Shown here: piece by piece, positions 9,580-18,355 of the stretch | Layout: every line of letters starts with the position of its first letter | Position numbering within the stretch: position 1 is the stretch's first letter | NCBI RefSeq assembly: GCF_001297125.1 | Contig: NZ_LHPC01000021.1 | Location: 62,001-126,000 of the forward strand | Length of the DNA: 64,000 bases | Source of the DNA: Pseudomonas sp. RIT-PI-q | Lineage (GTDB): Bacteria; Pseudomonadota; Gammaproteobacteria; Pseudomonadales; Pseudomonadaceae | Direction of reading: 5' to 3' | The notes under the pieces: model-generated | Told to the model about the DNA's origin: nothing | Database searches by the model: none | The model's input: only the letters and a program-made list of their open reading frames with translations | Translations under genes and position numbers: made by a program

Positions 9580-12108
9580 ATGACGCAAGTCACGGTGAAA
9601 CAACTGGCCGATGAGGTCAAAACACCGGTAGAGCGCCTGTTGCAGCAGATGCGTGAGGCAGGTCTGCCGCACACCGCCGCCGATGAAGGTGTGAGCGATA
9701 GTGAGAAGCAGTCTTTGCTGACTCACTTGAAGAGCAGCCACAAGGCGAAAGTGGAAGAACCGCGCAAGATTACATTGCAGCGCAAAACCACCAGCACCCT
9801 GCGTGTTGCTGGCAGCAAAAGCATTAGCGTTGAAGTACGCAAGAAGAAAGTCTTCGTACAACGCAGCCCGGAAGAAATCGAAGCCGAGCGCAAACGCGAA
9901 CTGGAAGAACGTCGCGCAGTAGAAAATGCTGCTCGTCAGAAGGCTGAAGAAGAAGCCAAGCGTCGCGCCGAAGAAGAAGCGCGTCGCCAGCCTGCTGCTG
10001 CGCAAAACGCCACTAACGACGCTGTCGCAGCTCCTGCTGCGGTTGCCGAGCCAGTGCGTGAAAGCGCTCCGGTTGTGGCAGCTGCTCCGGCACCTTCTGC
10101 TGACGTTCGCAACAAGCAGAACGAACAGCGCCGTCCGGACAAACCACGTGCCGACGATAACAATCGTCGTGGCAGTGGCGATGGTGAGCGCAAAAACGCT
10201 CCGCATCGTGCTTCGGTCAAGGAAAAAGCGCCTGCTCCACGCGTTGCCCCACGTACTACCGACGAAGAAAGCGATGGCTTCCGTCGTGGTGGTCGCGGCA
10301 AGGCCAAGCTGAAGAAACGCAACGCCCACGGTTTCCAGAGCCCAACCGGCCCTGTAGTGCGCGAAGTGAAGATCGGCGAGACCATCACTGTTGGCGATCT
10401 TGCCCAGCAGATGTCGGTCAAGGCTGCTGAAATCATCAAGTTCATGTTCAAACTGGGTACTCCAGCGACGATCAACCAGGTACTGGATCAGGAAACTGCC
10501 CAACTGGTTGCCGAAGAACTGGGCCACAAAGTGACCCTGGTCAGCGACACCGCCCTGGAAGATTCCCTGGCCGAGTCCCTGAAGTTTGAAGGTGAAGCGT
10601 TCTCCCGTGCACCGGTCGTGACCGTAATGGGCCACGTTGACCACGGTAAGACCTCGCTGCTCGACTACATCCGTCGTGCCAAGGTAGCTGCTGGCGAAGC
10701 CGGCGGTATCACCCAGCACATCGGTGCGTACCACGTTGAAACCGAACGCGGCATGGTCACCTTCCTCGACACCCCTGGTCACGCCGCGTTTACCGCAATG
10801 CGTGCCCGTGGTGCCAAGGCGACCGACATCGTGATCCTGGTGGTTGCAGCGGACGACGGCGTAATGCCGCAGACCATTGAAGCCGTTCAGCACGCCAAGG
10901 CTGCTGGCGTTCCGCTGGTTGTTGCAGTGAACAAGATCGACAAGCCGGGCGCTGATCTCGATCGCATCCGTAGCGAACTGTCGGTTCACGGCGTGACGTC
11001 GGAAGAGTGGGGCGGCGACACCCCGTTCGTATCGGTGTCGGCGAAAGTCGGTACTGGCGTGGACGAGTTGCTCGAAGCTGTCCTGCTGCAAGCCGAAGTC
11101 CTGGAACTGAAAGCAACGCCTTCGGCCCCAGGTCGTGGTGTTGTGGTTGAATCGCGTCTCGACAAAGGTCGTGGCCCGGTTGCTACCGTTCTGGTTCAAG
11201 ACGGTACTCTGCGCCAAGGCGACATGGTGCTGGTCGGTTCGAACTATGGCCGTGTTCGCGCCATGCTCGACGAGAACGGCAAGCCAATCAAAGAAGCCGG
11301 TCCTTCCATCCCTGTCGAGATCCTCGGCCTGGACGGTACTCCGGACGCTGGCGACGAGATGAGCGTTGTTGCCGACGAGAAGAAAGCCCGTGAAGTGGCT
11401 CTGTTCCGTCAAGGCAAGTTCCGCGAAGTCAAACTGGCCCGCGCTCACGCTGGCAAGCTTGAAAACATCTTCGAGAACATGGGTCAAGAAGAGAAGAAGA
11501 CGCTCAACATCGTCCTCAAATCCGACGTCCGTGGTTCGCTGGAAGCGTTGAACGGTGCCTTGAACGGCCTGGGTAACGACGAAGTGCAAGTGCGTGTTGT
11601 TGGTGGCGGTGTCGGTGGTATCACCGAGTCCGACGCTAACCTGGCATTGGCCTCCAACGCTGTACTGTTCGGCTTCAACGTGCGTGCCGATGCTGGCGCT
11701 CGCAAGATCGTCGAGCAGGAAGGTCTGGATATGCGTTACTACAACGTGATCTACGACATCATCGAAGACGTCAAGAAAGCCCTCACCGGTATGTTGGGCA
11801 GCGATGTTCGCGAGAACATCCTGGGTATCGCTGAAGTGCGTGACGTGTTCCGTTCGCCGAAGTTTGGCGCGATCGCCGGTTGCATGGTTATCGAAGGTGT
11901 TGTTCACCGTAACCGTCCAATCCGTGTACTGCGTGAAGACATCGTTATCTTCGAAGGCGAGCTGGAATCCCTGCGCCGCTTCAAGGATGACGCTTCCGAA
12001 GTACGTGCCGGCATGGAATGCGGTATCGGCGTGAAGAGCTACAACGACGTCAAGCCTGGCGACAAGATCGAAGTTTACGAGAAGGTTCAGGTTGCTCGCA
12101 GCCTCTAA
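9580..12108 (+). CDS. infB: Translation initiation factor IF-2
   Basis: IF-2 is the GTPase that delivers fMet-tRNA to the 30S subunit and promotes subunit joining. The 842-residue protein has an IF2_N domain (residues 1-50), a charged Ala/Glu/Arg-rich linker (about 95-240), a second IF2_N, the G domain with GHVDHGKT at 351-358, DTPGHAAF and NKID, then domains II-IV with the C-terminal fMet-tRNA binding beta-barrel. Start ATG 9580 has a GAGGAGAG Shine-Dalgarno. Internal initiation sites for shorter IF-2 forms are possible but not obvious. It follows nusA by 27 bp. Confidence 0.97.
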   Translation: MTQVTVKQLADEVKTPVERLLQQMREAGLPHTAADEGVSDSEKQSLLTHLKSSHKAKVEEPRKITLQRKTTSTLRVAGSKSISVEVRKKKVFVQRSPEEIEAERKRELEERRAVENAARQKAEEEAKRRAEEEARRQPAAAQNATNDAVAAPAAVAEPVRESAPVVAAAPAPSADVRNKQNEQRRPDKPRADDNNRRGSGDGERKNAPHRASVKEKAPAPRVAPRTTDEESDGFRRGGRGKAKLKKRNAHGFQSPTGPVVREVKIGETITVGDLAQQMSVKAAEIIKFMFKLGTPATINQVLDQETAQLVAEELGHKVTLVSDTALEDSLAESLKFEGEAFSRAPVVTVMGHVDHGKTSLLDYIRRAKVAAGEAGGITQHIGAYHVETERGMVTFLDTPGHAAFTAMRARGAKATDIVILVVAADDGVMPQTIEAVQHAKAAGVPLVVAVNKIDKPGADLDRIRSELSVHGVTSEEWGGDTPFVSVSAKVGTGVDELLEAVLLQAEVLELKATPSAPGRGVVVESRLDKGRGPVATVLVQDGTLRQGDMVLVGSNYGRVRAMLDENGKPIKEAGPSIPVEILGLDGTPDAGDEMSVVADEKKAREVALFRQGKFREVKLARAHAGKLENIFENMGQEEKKTLNIVLKSDVRGSLEALNGALNGLGNDEVQVRVVGGGVGGITESDANLALASNAVLFGFNVRADAGARKIVEQEGLDMRYYNVIYDIIEDVKKALTGMLGSDVRENILGIAEVRDVFRSPKFGAIAGCMVIEGVVHRNRPIRVLREDIVIFEGELESLRRFKDDASEVRAGMECGIGVKSYNDVKPGDKIEVYEKVQVARSL

Positions 12109-12179
12109 CTCGCGCACTTCAAGGGCCACGTGGGGCCTGCGCATGCAAATGCGCGGCACCGCGTCAGGACTCTAAACGC

Positions 12180-12213
12180 AACGCCCGGTCTGGCTTTTGT
12201 CAGGCCGGGCGTT
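12180..12213 (+). promoter_or_regulatory. Hairpin between infB and rbfA
   Basis: AACGCCCGGTCTG (12180-12192) pairs with CAGGCCGGGCGTT (12201-12213) with one G-T pair: a 13-bp GC-rich stem inside the 159-bp infB-rbfA gap. The tail (TGCCGCTTTC) lacks a true U tract, so it is more likely an mRNA processing or stability element, or a weak attenuator, than a strong terminator. Confidence 0.5.
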
Positions 12214-12267
12214 TGCCGCTTTCAGACCCCTCGGGTTTCACCGTGGGGCAGTAACAGGTAACAAGAC

Positions 12268-12669
12268 ATGGCAAAAGAATACAGCCGTACCCAACGTATC
12301 GGCGATCAGATGCAGCGTGAGCTGGCACAGCTGATCCGTCGTGAAGTCAAAGATCCGCGCGTCGGCCTGGTCACCATTACCGCTGTTGAAGTCAGCCGTG
12401 ACGTCGGTCACGCGAAGATTTTCATCACCGTGATGGGCCAGGACAACGCTGAAGACATCGCGCAAAGCATCAAGGTGCTCAACTCAGCTGCCGGTTTCCT
12501 GCGCATGCAGTTGGCTCGCGAAATGAAGTTGCGCAGCGTTCCACAGTTGCATTTCCACTACGACGAAAGCGTCGTGCGTGGCGCGCACCTGTCGGCCCTG
12601 ATCGAGCGTGCGGTGGCTGAAGATAATCAGCACCCGGTTGCGGCTGAAGCCGACGACGCCAAGGAGTAA
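12268..12669 (+). CDS. rbfA: 30S ribosome-binding factor RbfA
   Basis: RbfA is a KH-type cold-shock-related factor that assists 16S 5'-end maturation in the 30S subunit. The 133-residue product has the family N-terminus ([20 protein letters not shown]), the [18 protein letters not shown] strand-helix block and the conserved [14 protein letters not shown] motif. The acidic C-terminal tail is variable. It lies between infB and truB; the truB GTG begins 3 bp after the stop, so the two are translationally close. Confidence 0.96.
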   Translation: MAKEYSRTQRIGDQMQRELAQLIRREVKDPRVGLVTITAVEVSRDVGHAKIFITVMGQDNAEDIAQSIKVLNSAAGFLRMQLAREMKLRSVPQLHFHYDESVVRGAHLSALIERAVAEDNQHPVAAEADDAKE

Positions 12670-12672
12670 TCG

Positions 12673-13590
12673 GTGGCTCAGGTCAAACGTATCCGTCGTA
12701 ATGTCAGCGGCATCATCCTGCTCGACAAGCCGCTGGGGTTCACCTCCAACGCCGCGTTGCAGAAGGTCCGCTGGTTGCTGAATGCCGAGAAAGCCGGGCA
12801 CACCGGCAGTCTCGATCCGCTGGCCACCGGTGTACTGCCGTTGTGCTTCGGTGAGGCCACCAAGTTTTCGCAATACCTGCTCGACTCCGACAAGGCTTAT
12901 GAAACCCTGGCACAACTGGGCAAGACCACCACCACGGCGGATGCCGAGGGTGAAGTTTTGCAGGAACGCCCGGTGACCGTTGGTCGCGTCGATGTCGAGG
13001 CTGTACTGCCGAATTTTCGCGGTCAAATCAGTCAGATACCGCCGATGTACTCGGCTCTCAAGCGTGATGGCCAACCGCTGTACAAGCTGGCCCGTGCAGG
13101 CGAAGTAGTGGAGCGCGAACCGCGTTCTGTTACTATTGCGCGCTTGGAATTACTGGCCTTTGAAGGTGATACTGCGCGGCTTGCGGTGGATTGCAGCAAA
13201 GGCACCTATATCCGCACCCTGGTGGAGGATATCGGTGAGCAACTCGGTTGTGGCGCTTACGTTGCTGAACTGCGACGTACCCAGGCCGGGCCTTTCACGC
13301 TGGCGCAGACGGTCACGCTTGAAGAGTTGGAAGCGGTACATGCCGAAGGCGGCAACGAAGCGGTCGACCGCTTCCTGATGCCATCGGACAGCGGCCTGCT
13401 GGATTGGCCACTGTTGCAGTTCTCGGAGCACAGCTCGTTCTACTGGCTCAACGGCCAGCCGGTACGAGCCCCGGATGCACCGAAGTTCGGCATGGTACGG
13501 GTTCAGGATCACAACGGTCGCTTCATCGGTATCGGTGAAGTGAGCGAAGACGGGCGCATCGCGCCGCGTCGACTGATTCGGTCAGAATGA
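12673..13590 (+). CDS. truB: tRNA pseudouridine(55) synthase TruB
   Basis: TruB makes pseudouridine 55 in the T-loop of tRNAs. The 305-residue protein has motif GLLDKP-like ([15 protein letters not shown]), the catalytic Asp48 in [14 protein letters not shown], the [16 protein letters not shown] motif, and a C-terminal PUA-like region. GTG 12673 is the start, fixed by the family N-terminus; AAGGAG overlaps the end of rbfA. A 117-bp gap with two hairpins separates it from rpsO. Confidence 0.96.
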   Translation: MAQVKRIRRNVSGIILLDKPLGFTSNAALQKVRWLLNAEKAGHTGSLDPLATGVLPLCFGEATKFSQYLLDSDKAYETLAQLGKTTTTADAEGEVLQERPVTVGRVDVEAVLPNFRGQISQIPPMYSALKRDGQPLYKLARAGEVVEREPRSVTIARLELLAFEGDTARLAVDCSKGTYIRTLVEDIGEQLGCGAYVAELRRTQAGPFTLAQTVTLEELEAVHAEGGNEAVDRFLMPSDSGLLDWPLLQFSEHSSFYWLNGQPVRAPDAPKFGMVRVQDHNGRFIGIGEVSEDGRIAPRRLIRSE

Positions 13591-13640
13591 CCGGACGAGG
13601 GTGGCTGTTAACAGGCACGGTCACTACTCATTTTTAGATA

Positions 13641-13687
13641 CAGGGATTTGTCCCTGGCCTGTTGAAGCTGTTTCTTTGAAACAGTTT
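13641..13687 (+). promoter_or_regulatory. rpsO leader with two tandem hairpins
   Basis: Hairpin 1 is CAGGGA-TTTG-TCCCTG (13641-13656). Hairpin 2 is AAGCTGTTTC-TTT-GAAACAGTTT (13665-13687), a 10-bp stem with one G-T pair. They end 20 nt before the rpsO ATG. S15 is known to repress its own translation through a structured leader in many bacteria; assigning these hairpins to that control is inference. Confidence 0.5.
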
Positions 13688-13707
13688 CCTGATAAAAGGA
13701 TTGCCTC

Positions 13708-13977
13708 ATGGCTCTCGACGTTCAAGAAAAAGCTCAAATCGTAGCTGACTACCAGCAAGCTGTTGGTGACACTGGTTCGCCAGAAGTGCAAGTTGCACTG
13801 CTGACCCACAACATCAACAAACTGCAAGGTCACTTCAAGGCCAACGGTAAAGATCACCACTCCCGTCGTGGTCTGATCCGCATGGTAAACCAGCGTCGTA
13901 AGCTGCTGGACTACCTGAAAGGCAAGGACGTGAGCCGTTACAGCGCTCTGATCGCTCGCCTGGGTCTGCGTCGCTAA
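13708..13977 (+). CDS. rpsO: 30S ribosomal protein S15
   Basis: The 89-residue protein is a full-length S15, which binds 16S helices 20-22 early in 30S assembly and forms an inter-subunit bridge. The conserved stretches [20 protein letters not shown] and [19 protein letters not shown] are intact. ATG 13708 follows AAAAGGA. pnp lies 195 bp downstream; rpsO-pnp is a conserved pair. Confidence 0.97.
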   Translation: MALDVQEKAQIVADYQQAVGDTGSPEVQVALLTHNINKLQGHFKANGKDHHSRRGLIRMVNQRRKLLDYLKGKDVSRYSALIARLGLRR

Positions 13978-14015
13978 TAAGCGATTGCGCTAGAGGTTGG
14001 TTGTCTGTCGTACGT

Positions 14016-14054
14016 CAGTGGGTTTCCCGCTGGCGCATGGCAGGCTCCCAGCCT
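14016..14054 (+). promoter_or_regulatory. pnp leader hairpins
   Basis: Two short hairpins lie in the rpsO-pnp gap: CAGTGGG-TTT-CCCGCTG (14016-14032) and AGGCT-CCC-AGCCT (14042-14054), the latter followed by CAAGTTTTA. In E. coli the pnp leader is cut by RNase III and then used by PNPase for autocontrol. These hairpins could serve that purpose or end part of the rpsO transcript. Confidence 0.4.
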
Positions 14055-14172
14055 CAAGTTTTATCTGGATAGTCGTTTTACCCTGGACAGGCGTTGGGCC
14101 GATTCCCGACATTGCCCAAGAATTTCGCAAGAAGACAAGTTCCCCAAGAGCCACAAAAGAAGGTAGGACACC

Positions 14173-16278
14173 GTGAACCCGGTAATCAAAAAATTCCAGT
14201 TCGGTCAGTCGACCGTTACCCTCGAGACTGGCCGTATCGCCCGTCAGGCCTCCGGCGCAGTATTGGTCACCGTTGACGACGACGTCAGCGTATTGGTGAC
14301 CGTAGTCGGTGCCAAACAAGCCGATCCAGGCAAGGGCTTCTTCCCTCTGTCCGTTCACTACCAGGAAAAGACTTACGCTGCCGGTAAGATCCCTGGCGGT
14401 TTCTTCAAGCGTGAAGGCCGTCCTTCCGAGAAAGAAACCCTGACTTCCCGACTGATCGACCGTCCGATCCGTCCGCTGTTCCCAGAAGGCTTCATGAACG
14501 AAGTGCAGGTTGTCTGCACCGTCGTTTCCACCAGCAAGAAGACCGATCCGGACATCGCTGCGATGATCGGTACGTCGGCTGCCCTGGCCATCTCCGGTAT
14601 TCCTTTCGATGGCCCGATCGGCGCTGCCCGCGTTGCGTTCCACGAAAGCACCGGCTACCTGCTGAACCCGACTTACGAACAACAGAAAGCATCGAGCCTG
14701 GACATGGTCGTTGCCGGTACTTCGGAAGCCGTGTTGATGGTTGAATCGGAAGCCAAAGAGCTGACCGAAGACCAGATGCTGGGCGCGGTACTGTTTGCTC
14801 ACGACGAGTTCCAGGTTGTGATCAACGCCGTTAAAGAACTGGCTGCCGAAGCTGCCAAGCCAACCTGGACCTGGGCTCCTGCGCCTGAAGCCACTGCTCT
14901 GCTGGGCGCGATCCGTGCCGAGTTCGGCGACGCGATCTCCCAGGCTTACACCATCACCATCAAGGCCGACCGTTATGCTCGCCTGGGTGAGCTGAAAGAC
15001 CAGGTTGTGGCCAAGCTGTCCGGTGAAGAAGGCCAGCCTTCTTCCAGCGAAGTCAAAGCCGCTTTCGGCGAAATCGAATACCGCACCGTTCGCGAAAACA
15101 TCGTAAACGGCAAGCCACGTATCGACGGCCGCGACACCAAGACCGTACGTCCTTTGAACATCGAAGTCGGCGTTCTGCCTAAGACCCACGGTTCGGCTCT
15201 GTTCACCCGTGGCGAAACCCAGGCACTGGTTGTTGCAACACTGGGCACCGCCCGTGACGCACAGCTGCTGGACACCCTGGAAGGCGAGAAAAAAGACCCG
15301 TTCATGCTGCACTACAATTTCCCTCCGTTCTCGGTAGGTGAGTGTGGTCGCATGGGTGGCGCTGGTCGTCGCGAAATCGGTCACGGCCGTTTGGCTCGTC
15401 GTTCGATCGCCGCCATGCTGCCTGCCGCCGACGTGTTCCCGTACACCATCCGTGTTGTGTCGGAAATCACCGAATCCAACGGTTCGAGCTCCATGGCTTC
15501 GGTCTGCGGCGCTTCCCTGGCCCTGATGGACGCTGGCGTTCCGATGAAGGCACCGGTTGCCGGTATCGCCATGGGTCTGGTTAAAGAAGGCGAGAAGTTC
15601 GCCATCCTGACCGACATCCTGGGTGACGAAGACCACCTGGGCGACATGGACTTCAAAGTAGCCGGTACTGCCAAAGGTGTTACCGCGCTGCAGATGGACA
15701 TCAAGATCAAAGGCATCACCGAAGAAATCATGGAGATCGCTCTGGGCCAAGCCCTGGAAGCGCGCCTGAACATTCTCGGTCAGATGAACCAGATCATTGG
15801 CCAGTCGCGTACCGAACTGTCGGAAAACGCTCCGACCATGATCGCGATGAAAATCGACACCGACAAAATCCGTGATGTCATCGGTAAAGGCGGCGCGACC
15901 ATTCGTGCGATCTGTGAAGAGACCAAGGCTTCGATCGACATCGAAGACGACGGCTCGATCAAGATCTTCGGCGAAACCAAGGAAGCGGCTGAAGCTGCAC
16001 GTCAGCGCGTTCTGGGCATCACCGCAGAAGCTGAAATCGGCAAGATCTACGTCGGTAAGGTTGAGCGCATCGTCGACTTCGGCGCATTCGTCAACATCCT
16101 GCCAGGCAAGGACGGTCTGGTTCACATCTCGATGCTGAGCGACGCTCGTGTCGAGAAAGTGACCGACATTCTGAAAGAAGGCCAGGAAGTGGAAGTGCTG
16201 GTACTGGACGTGGACAACCGCGGCCGTATCAAGCTGTCCATCAAAGACGTAGCAGCAGCCAAGGCTTCGGGCGTTTAA
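14173..16278 (+). CDS. pnp: Polyribonucleotide nucleotidyltransferase (PNPase)
   Basis: PNPase is a trimeric 3'-5' phosphorolytic exoribonuclease and part of the RNA degradosome. The 701-residue protein has two RNase PH domains (about 10-230 and 310-540) joined by a helical domain, then a KH domain ([15 protein letters not shown]) and a C-terminal S1 domain ([21 protein letters not shown]). The second PH domain keeps the phosphate-site [12 protein letters not shown] 14173 is the start, with AAGGTAGG upstream and the canonical [13 protein letters not shown]-terminus. A strong terminator follows. Confidence 0.97.
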   Translation: MNPVIKKFQFGQSTVTLETGRIARQASGAVLVTVDDDVSVLVTVVGAKQADPGKGFFPLSVHYQEKTYAAGKIPGGFFKREGRPSEKETLTSRLIDRPIRPLFPEGFMNEVQVVCTVVSTSKKTDPDIAAMIGTSAALAISGIPFDGPIGAARVAFHESTGYLLNPTYEQQKASSLDMVVAGTSEAVLMVESEAKELTEDQMLGAVLFAHDEFQVVINAVKELAAEAAKPTWTWAPAPEATALLGAIRAEFGDAISQAYTITIKADRYARLGELKDQVVAKLSGEEGQPSSSEVKAAFGEIEYRTVRENIVNGKPRIDGRDTKTVRPLNIEVGVLPKTHGSALFTRGETQALVVATLGTARDAQLLDTLEGEKKDPFMLHYNFPPFSVGECGRMGGAGRREIGHGRLARRSIAAMLPAADVFPYTIRVVSEITESNGSSSMASVCGASLALMDAGVPMKAPVAGIAMGLVKEGEKFAILTDILGDEDHLGDMDFKVAGTAKGVTALQMDIKIKGITEEIMEIALGQALEARLNILGQMNQIIGQSRTELSENAPTMIAMKIDTDKIRDVIGKGGATIRAICEETKASIDIEDDGSIKIFGETKEAAEAARQRVLGITAEAEIGKIYVGKVERIVDFGAFVNILPGKDGLVHISMLSDARVEKVTDILKEGQEVEVLVLDVDNRGRIKLSIKDVAAAKASGV

Positions 16279-16313
16279 TCACTCCCCACGCCTGACCGCT
16301 TCAACGTTATAAG

Positions 16314-16349
16314 AAATGCCCCGCAGTGAAAGCTGCGGGGCATTTTTTT
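16314..16349 (+). terminator. Rho-independent terminator of pnp
   Basis: AAATGCCCCGCAG (16314-16326) pairs perfectly with CTGCGGGGCATTT (16333-16345) over 13 bp, then TTTT. It closes the rpsO-pnp unit. Confidence 0.93.
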
Positions 16350-16417
16350 GTCTGCACAAAACTGAAACGCTGGGTGAAGTTGCCGGACCCCAAAGCCAGT
16401 GCTAGGTTTAGCCCATC

Positions 16418-16493
16418 GCCCGTGTAGCTCAGCCGGTAGAGCAGCGCACTCGTAACGCGAAGGTCGCAGGTTCGATTCCTGTCTCGGGCACCA
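16418..16493 (+). tRNA. tRNA-Thr (anticodon CGT)
   Basis: A 76-nt tRNA with encoded CCA: GCCCGTGTAGCTCAG start, anticodon loop CTCGTAA (CGT), T-arm GCAGGTTCGATTCCTGT and CGGGCACCA end. The acceptor stem has one T-T mismatch at pair 6. No integrated element is seen at its 3' end. Confidence 0.96.
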
Positions 16494-16783
16494 CTCTCTT
16501 CGTCATTTGCTTTTCTGCCCGGCTCCTTGCCGGTGCGGTTGAGCCTGTTCAGCGCGTTGTCCCTGATGGCGTCCGGTTTTTTGTAGATTTGATGTAAAGA
16601 GCCGTATAAATCGTCAGCCAAAGGTCCTATATTCGGAGCTGCATGAGCTCCACCCTGCAGTTTTCAAATGATCCCAGAATGGTTCTGAAGGCCAGACAAA
16701 CCGGGCTTCACACGGTTTTTTGCGTCAGAGAGATCCTTGATGATCCAGATCCATCTTCCATTCCCCAGATCAGCGAGAACGAC

Positions 16784-17089
16784 ATGACCGTTAAAGAATT
16801 GACCCAAGAAGCCAGACACGAAGAAGCGCTGAAGAAGTACTTGCTGGATTCGCCCCAGCTAGCCGAAGAGATCAAAGACCTGCCCGCCGACGATCAGAAA
16901 GACCAGATCCAGTGGGCGTTCGAGGACGAAGCGGAATCGCAAGGCTTGCAGCCTTGGGAGCTGACGCTCAAGTACACCTCGACGCCTGAAGAGTTCGAGG
17001 CGGCGCGTCTGGTTTTGCATAAAGAGGCGGCTGAAGTGTTGGGCGTCGAGTGGGAAGAATACTGTGAGATGAATAATCTGGTGGTCTGA
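16784..17089 (+). CDS. Conserved small acidic protein (possibly DUF6388)
   Basis: A 101-residue soluble, acidic, largely helical protein: an N-terminal helix with ARHEEALKKYLLDSPQLAEE, a central QWAFEDEAESQGLQPWELTLKY segment and a C-terminal EVLGVEWEEYCEMNNLVV. It looks like the DUF6388 proteins of Pseudomonas, but this is recollection rather than a search. ATG 16784 (MTVKELTQEA) is chosen; the open frame runs up to 16643, but the upstream part is Pro/Ser-rich and unlike the body. It stands alone after tRNA-Thr and is followed by a REPIN. The 290 bp between the tRNA and this ATG hold nothing else I recognise. Function unknown. Confidence 0.65.
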   Translation: MTVKELTQEARHEEALKKYLLDSPQLAEEIKDLPADDQKDQIQWAFEDEAESQGLQPWELTLKYTSTPEEFEAARLVLHKEAAEVLGVEWEEYCEMNNLVV

Positions 17090-17097
17090 AAAAACAT

Positions 17098-17195
17098 GTA
17101 GGAGCGAGCTTGTTCGCGATGGACTCAAGAGCGGCGCGTTTAGCCAGTAAACACGCGTTTTCGTTAACGACCATCGCGAGCAAGCTCGCTCCTAC
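17098..17195. repeat. REPIN (inverted REP pair) 1
   Basis: Arms GTAGGAGCGAGCTTGTTCGCGATGG (described by 17098-17122) and the complement 17171-17195 differ at one base. The 48-nt spacer is nearly the same as in the REPIN at 22031-22130. Confidence 0.9.
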
Positions 17196-17207
17196 AGTTT
17201 GATGTGA

Positions 17208-18056
17208 TCAGAGACTCAGGCGCATCGACAGATCGACAGCCTTCACATCCTTGGTCATCGCACCAATCGAGATGTAATCCACTCCGGTTTCGGCGATCGG
17301 CAGCAGCGTGCTTTCGTTGATCCCGCCACTGGCCTCCAGTTTTGCCTTGCCGGCGTTCAAACGCACGGCTTCGCGCATGTCATCCAGGCTCAGCTCATCG
17401 AGCATGATGATGTCGGCACCGGCCGCCAGGGCCTCTTTCAGCTCTGCCAGGCTTTCCACTTCGATCTCCACCGGTTTGCCCGGTGCAATCTTGTGCGCAG
17501 CATTGATCGCCTCAGGAATGCCACCGCAAGCGGCAATATGGTTTTCCTTGATCAGGAAAGCGTCATACAGGCCAATCCGGTGATTGTGGCAACCGCCGCA
17601 GGTCACTGCGTACTTTTGGGCCAGGCGCAGGCCCGGCAGGGTTTTACGGGTGTCGAGCAGTTTTACCTGAGTCTCGCCAACGAAATCCGCCAGGTATTGC
17701 GCGCGAGTGGCCACGCCAGAGAGCAATTGCAGGAAGTTCAGCGCACTGCGTTCGCCCGTCAGCAGTGAGCGTGCCGGGCCTTCGAGGTGGAACAGCGCCT
17801 GATTGGGTTTGACCCGTTCGCCATCGCGCACTTGCCAGTGCACGGCAACCCGCGGGTCCAGTTGCCGGAAAACCGCATCGACCCAAGCGGTGCCGGCGAT
17901 GACAGCGGCGTCGCGGGTGATGATGGTGGCTTTGGCCAGGCGTTCGGCCGGGATCAACTGCGCGGTGATGTCGCCGCTGCCGATGTCTTCGAGCAACGCA
18001 CGGCGCACGTTGGCTTCGATTTCGGCGGTCAAATCGGCGAGACGTAGATTCGGCAT
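17208..18056 (-). CDS. nadC: Nicotinate-nucleotide pyrophosphorylase (quinolinate phosphoribosyltransferase)
   Basis: NadC converts quinolinate and PRPP to nicotinate mononucleotide in de novo NAD synthesis. The 282-residue product has the N-terminal [16 protein letters not shown], the core [14 protein letters not shown], the active-site block [17 protein letters not shown] followed by [10 protein letters not shown] and KENH, and the C-terminal SGGINE / YISIGAMTK loop. ATG 18056 (MPNLRLADL) matches the family; the open frame extends 43 codons upstream without similarity. It is divergent from the DUF1631 gene. The 299 bp between them hold no other gene that I can support. Confidence 0.96.
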   Translation of the reverse strand: MPNLRLADLTAEIEANVRRALLEDIGSGDITAQLIPAERLAKATIITRDAAVIAGTAWVDAVFRQLDPRVAVHWQVRDGERVKPNQALFHLEGPARSLLTGERSALNFLQLLSGVATRAQYLADFVGETQVKLLDTRKTLPGLRLAQKYAVTCGGCHNHRIGLYDAFLIKENHIAACGGIPEAINAAHKIAPGKPVEIEVESLAELKEALAAGADIIMLDELSLDDMREAVRLNAGKAKLEASGGINESTLLPIAETGVDYISIGAMTKDVKAVDLSMRLSL

Positions 18057-18355
18057 AACGGACTCCACAAACAAAGTGGCCCGATTATAGGGCCATGGTG
18101 TGGAGCAACCCAAGGCATCAGCGACCTTCCCATCACTCTGAAACCTGCATTTGGTCGATTCACTCGTGCAATTGGCACTAAGCATAGGTCTGCCTTAAAC
18201 GTCTATTTCGACAGTAAGCGCAGAGTCTGCTGGTACAGGTGTAACCTTTTGCAAGATAATCTGCCTTGCATTTGACGTCATGGCTTTGACGCGCTGGCTT
18301 TTTGGCTGGCGCATCTTTCTTATCGAACCAAAGACTCACCGTTTCAGGAGGCAGG

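Noticed and set aside
16643..16783. N-terminal extension of the small protein at 16784
   Set aside because: No Shine-Dalgarno at 16643 and composition unlike the rest; ATG 16784 is adequate.
16494..16783. Genomic island or attachment site after tRNA-Thr
   Set aside because: No integrase, no repeat of the tRNA 3' end, and ordinary composition.
17208..18185. Longer nadC start at 18185
   Set aside because: The extra 43 residues have no NadC similarity and the family start at 18056 is clear.
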